From assembly GCA_022837205.1 (NCBI GenBank), contig JALHEL010000011.1:1-15493 (forward strand): a DNA stretch of 15,493 nt, written 5' to 3'. Position 1 is the first letter of the stretch, and each line of letters starts with the position of its first letter. The position numbers and the translations under genes are program-made. Under the pieces are notes generated by a model. The model had not been told where the DNA came from and made no database searches. It was given only the letters and a program-made list of their open reading frames with translations. Of the stretch, positions 14,147 to 15,493 are shown piece by piece. The stretch comes from Leptolinea sp. (lineage in GTDB: Bacteria; Chloroflexota; Anaerolineae; Anaerolineales; Anaerolineaceae).

Positions 14147-15154
14147 ATGGATAAAATCGATATTCGATTCATCGCATCACAAGCTCAGGTTTCACCGGCA
14201 ACGGTTTCACGGGTTTTAAATAAAACAAAAACAGTCAGCCCCGAGCTCAGAACACGGGTTTTGAATACGATCGAAAAATATGATTATCGCCCCAATCAGG
14301 TCGCTCGCGGTTTGATTAACCATAAAACGAGATTGATCGGCATCGTCACGCCCAAGGTTTCCAATGCATTCCATGCGGAATTGATTTCCCAAATCGAAGC
14401 GGAAGCCGATCGGGCTCATTACAACGTGATTATTTCCAATATCTTGGGAAATTTTGAAAATGAAAAAAAGACATTTCGGATAATGAAAGATCGGCAGGTG
14501 GACGGAATTATTTTATTACATGAAAACACACCGGATGAAATGCGTGAATTAGAAGAAATCGTCGATTTTCCGATCGTTCTGGCGAGTGTTCGGGTTAAAG
14601 ACAGTCTTTTGCCGACCGTTGCAATCGATGATGAAAGAGCGGCTTTCGAAGCCGCCCGTTATCTTTGTCAGCTCGGTCATGTCCGAATAGCGGGTGTTTT
14701 CAGCGATTCTTACTCTACCGGCACACTTCGCCGGAAAGGGTTCTTAGAGGGACTTCAAAGTTGGGGGATTGATCGGAATTCAATTTCGTTGTATACAACC
14801 GAATGCTCTTTCGGCGGAGGAATCGCGGTTGCGACCGAAATAAAAAATCAAAAAAATCTTCCCACCGCCGTTTTCTTCGCCAGTGACGAGATGGCAATCG
14901 GAGCGATTAACTATTTCCAAGACCATGGAATCCGCGTTCCGGAAGATATTTCGGTATTCAGCTTCGATGATATCGAGTTATCCGGTTTCGTCCGCCCCCG
15001 TCTTTCAACGATCCATCAACCGATTCAGGATATCGGTCGAAAAGCGACGGATCTTTTAATCAAATTAATCGATGAGAAACCTTTGGCACAACGGGAGTTT
15101 TTATTGCCGCATCAGGTAATTGTCAGAGACAGTTGCGCGAATCCCAGAGATTAA
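14147..15154 (+). CDS. LacI-family transcriptional regulator
   Basis: The product has 335 residues, typical length. The N-terminal helix-turn-helix spans about 6-25 (IRFIASQAQVSPATVSRVLN), and the hinge helix is RPNQVARGL (48-56). A periplasmic-binding-protein-like effector domain (about 62-335) has IGIVTPKVSNAFHAEL, the VDGIILL strand, the FASDEMAIGA segment and the SVFSFDDIELS signature. AGGTGAG lies nine bases before ATG 14147. Such proteins bind palindromic operators and are released by a sugar or sugar phosphate. The operator-like repeats in both neighbouring promoters make this protein the likely local repressor. The binding-protein gene follows 52 bases later with no promoter seen between. 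Confidence 0.92.
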   Translation: MDKIDIRFIASQAQVSPATVSRVLNKTKTVSPELRTRVLNTIEKYDYRPNQVARGLINHKTRLIGIVTPKVSNAFHAELISQIEAEADRAHYNVIISNILGNFENEKKTFRIMKDRQVDGIILLHENTPDEMRELEEIVDFPIVLASVRVKDSLLPTVAIDDERAAFEAARYLCQLGHVRIAGVFSDSYSTGTLRRKGFLEGLQSWGIDRNSISLYTTECSFGGGIAVATEIKNQKNLPTAVFFASDEMAIGAINYFQDHGIRVPEDISVFSFDDIELSGFVRPRLSTIHQPIQDIGRKATDLLIKLIDEKPLAQREFLLPHQVIVRDSCANPRD

Positions 15155-15206
15155 TTCAGTCAATTAACCGATTATCAAAAGGATAAAAACATTTAAGGAG
15201 GAAAAA

Positions 15207-15493
15207 ATGTTGAAAAAAGTTAAAAATGTAAGCTTAATTCTTTGTATTGTCCTGCTTTTAGGAATTTTCAGCGGTGCAAATGCTGCCGCCGAAAAAACCA
15301 AGATTTCATTTATGCTATGGGATGAAGTCCAAAGTCCGGTATTTGAGACCATAATCGGGAAATTCATGGAAGCGAACCCCGATATCGAAGTCGAGCTGCA
15401 GCTTACTCCGTGGAATCAATATTGGACGAAATTGGATGCCGCAGCAGGCGCCGGTACGGCTCCGGATGTGTTTTGGATGAACGTTTTTATGCC
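15207..15493 (+). CDS. ABC transporter extracellular sugar-binding protein, N-terminal part
   Basis: The frame from ATG 15207 is open to the window end, giving 95 full codons. A strong AAGGAGG lies five bases upstream. The signal peptide covers about residues 1-27 and ends ANA before AEK. There is no lipobox Cys, so secretion by signal peptidase I seems likely. The mature start TKISFMLWDEV, then FMEANPDIEVELQLTPWNQY, and APDVFWMN near residue 90 are typical of family-1 solute-binding proteins of carbohydrate ABC importers. The permease and any ATPase genes would lie beyond the window. Its position behind the LacI gene implies that it delivers the inducing sugar. Confidence 0.9.
   Translation, partial: MLKKVKNVSLILCIVLLLGIFSGANAAAEKTKISFMLWDEVQSPVFETIIGKFMEANPDIEVELQLTPWNQYWTKLDAAAGAGTAPDVFWMNVFM

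Noticed and set aside
15151..15167. TTAATT/AATTAA inverted repeat after the lacI-type gene
   Set aside because: All A/T, six pairs and no U-tract; not a convincing terminator or operator.

Overview
The window reads as a chromosomal segment of a moderately low-GC bacterium, most likely Chloroflexota class Anaerolineae. This is inferred from three things: a membrane protein with kinase-like, formylglycine-generating-enzyme-like (FGE-like) and NBR1-Ig-like domains; several secreted proteins with Thr/Pro/Tyr-rich linkers next to the membrane; and a LacI/ABC sugar-uptake locus. No tRNA, rRNA, CRISPR array, transposase or phage gene was recognised.

Layout. 1-891 (-) is the N-terminal part of a polytopic membrane protein that leaves the window. 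991-1473 (+) is a DUF177/YceD-family protein, coupled through ATGA to a small gene (1470-1718) whose reading frame appears broken and continues in the next frame to 1827. 1964-2440 (-) encodes a charged helical protein, followed by a good intrinsic terminator. 2734-5115 (+) encodes a pseudokinase/TM/FGE-like/NBR1-Ig protein with its own terminator. 5235-6812 (+) is a UDP-galactopyranose-mutase-like FAD oxidoreductase. 6827-8395 (-) is a MurJ/MviN-family flippase. 8534-8920 (+) is a small membrane protein. 8917-10421 (-) holds two tandem, coupled, secreted paralogues.

10461-15493 is a sugar-utilisation locus. A minus-strand operon (amidohydrolase, GH4 glycosidase, PfkB kinase) diverges from a plus-strand unit (LacI regulator, then an ABC sugar-binding protein cut by the window end). 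Between them lie two divergent promoters, each with a perfect TTGACA box and a 16-bp spacer. Each spacer is filled by a copy of the same operator-like sequence (13 of 16 bases identical). The simplest reading is that the LacI protein represses its own unit and the catabolic operon until an imported sugar derivative releases it. The substrate is unknown. ABC import followed by PfkB, GH4 and an amidohydrolase, with no PTS component in view, suggests an unusual glycoside or sugar-lactone pathway.

The strongest points for follow-up are the mirrored operator/promoter pair, the uncharacterised GH4-PfkB-amidohydrolase set, the double-degenerate pseudokinase/FGE-like protein, and a MurJ homologue lacking the arginines essential in E. 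coli MurJ.
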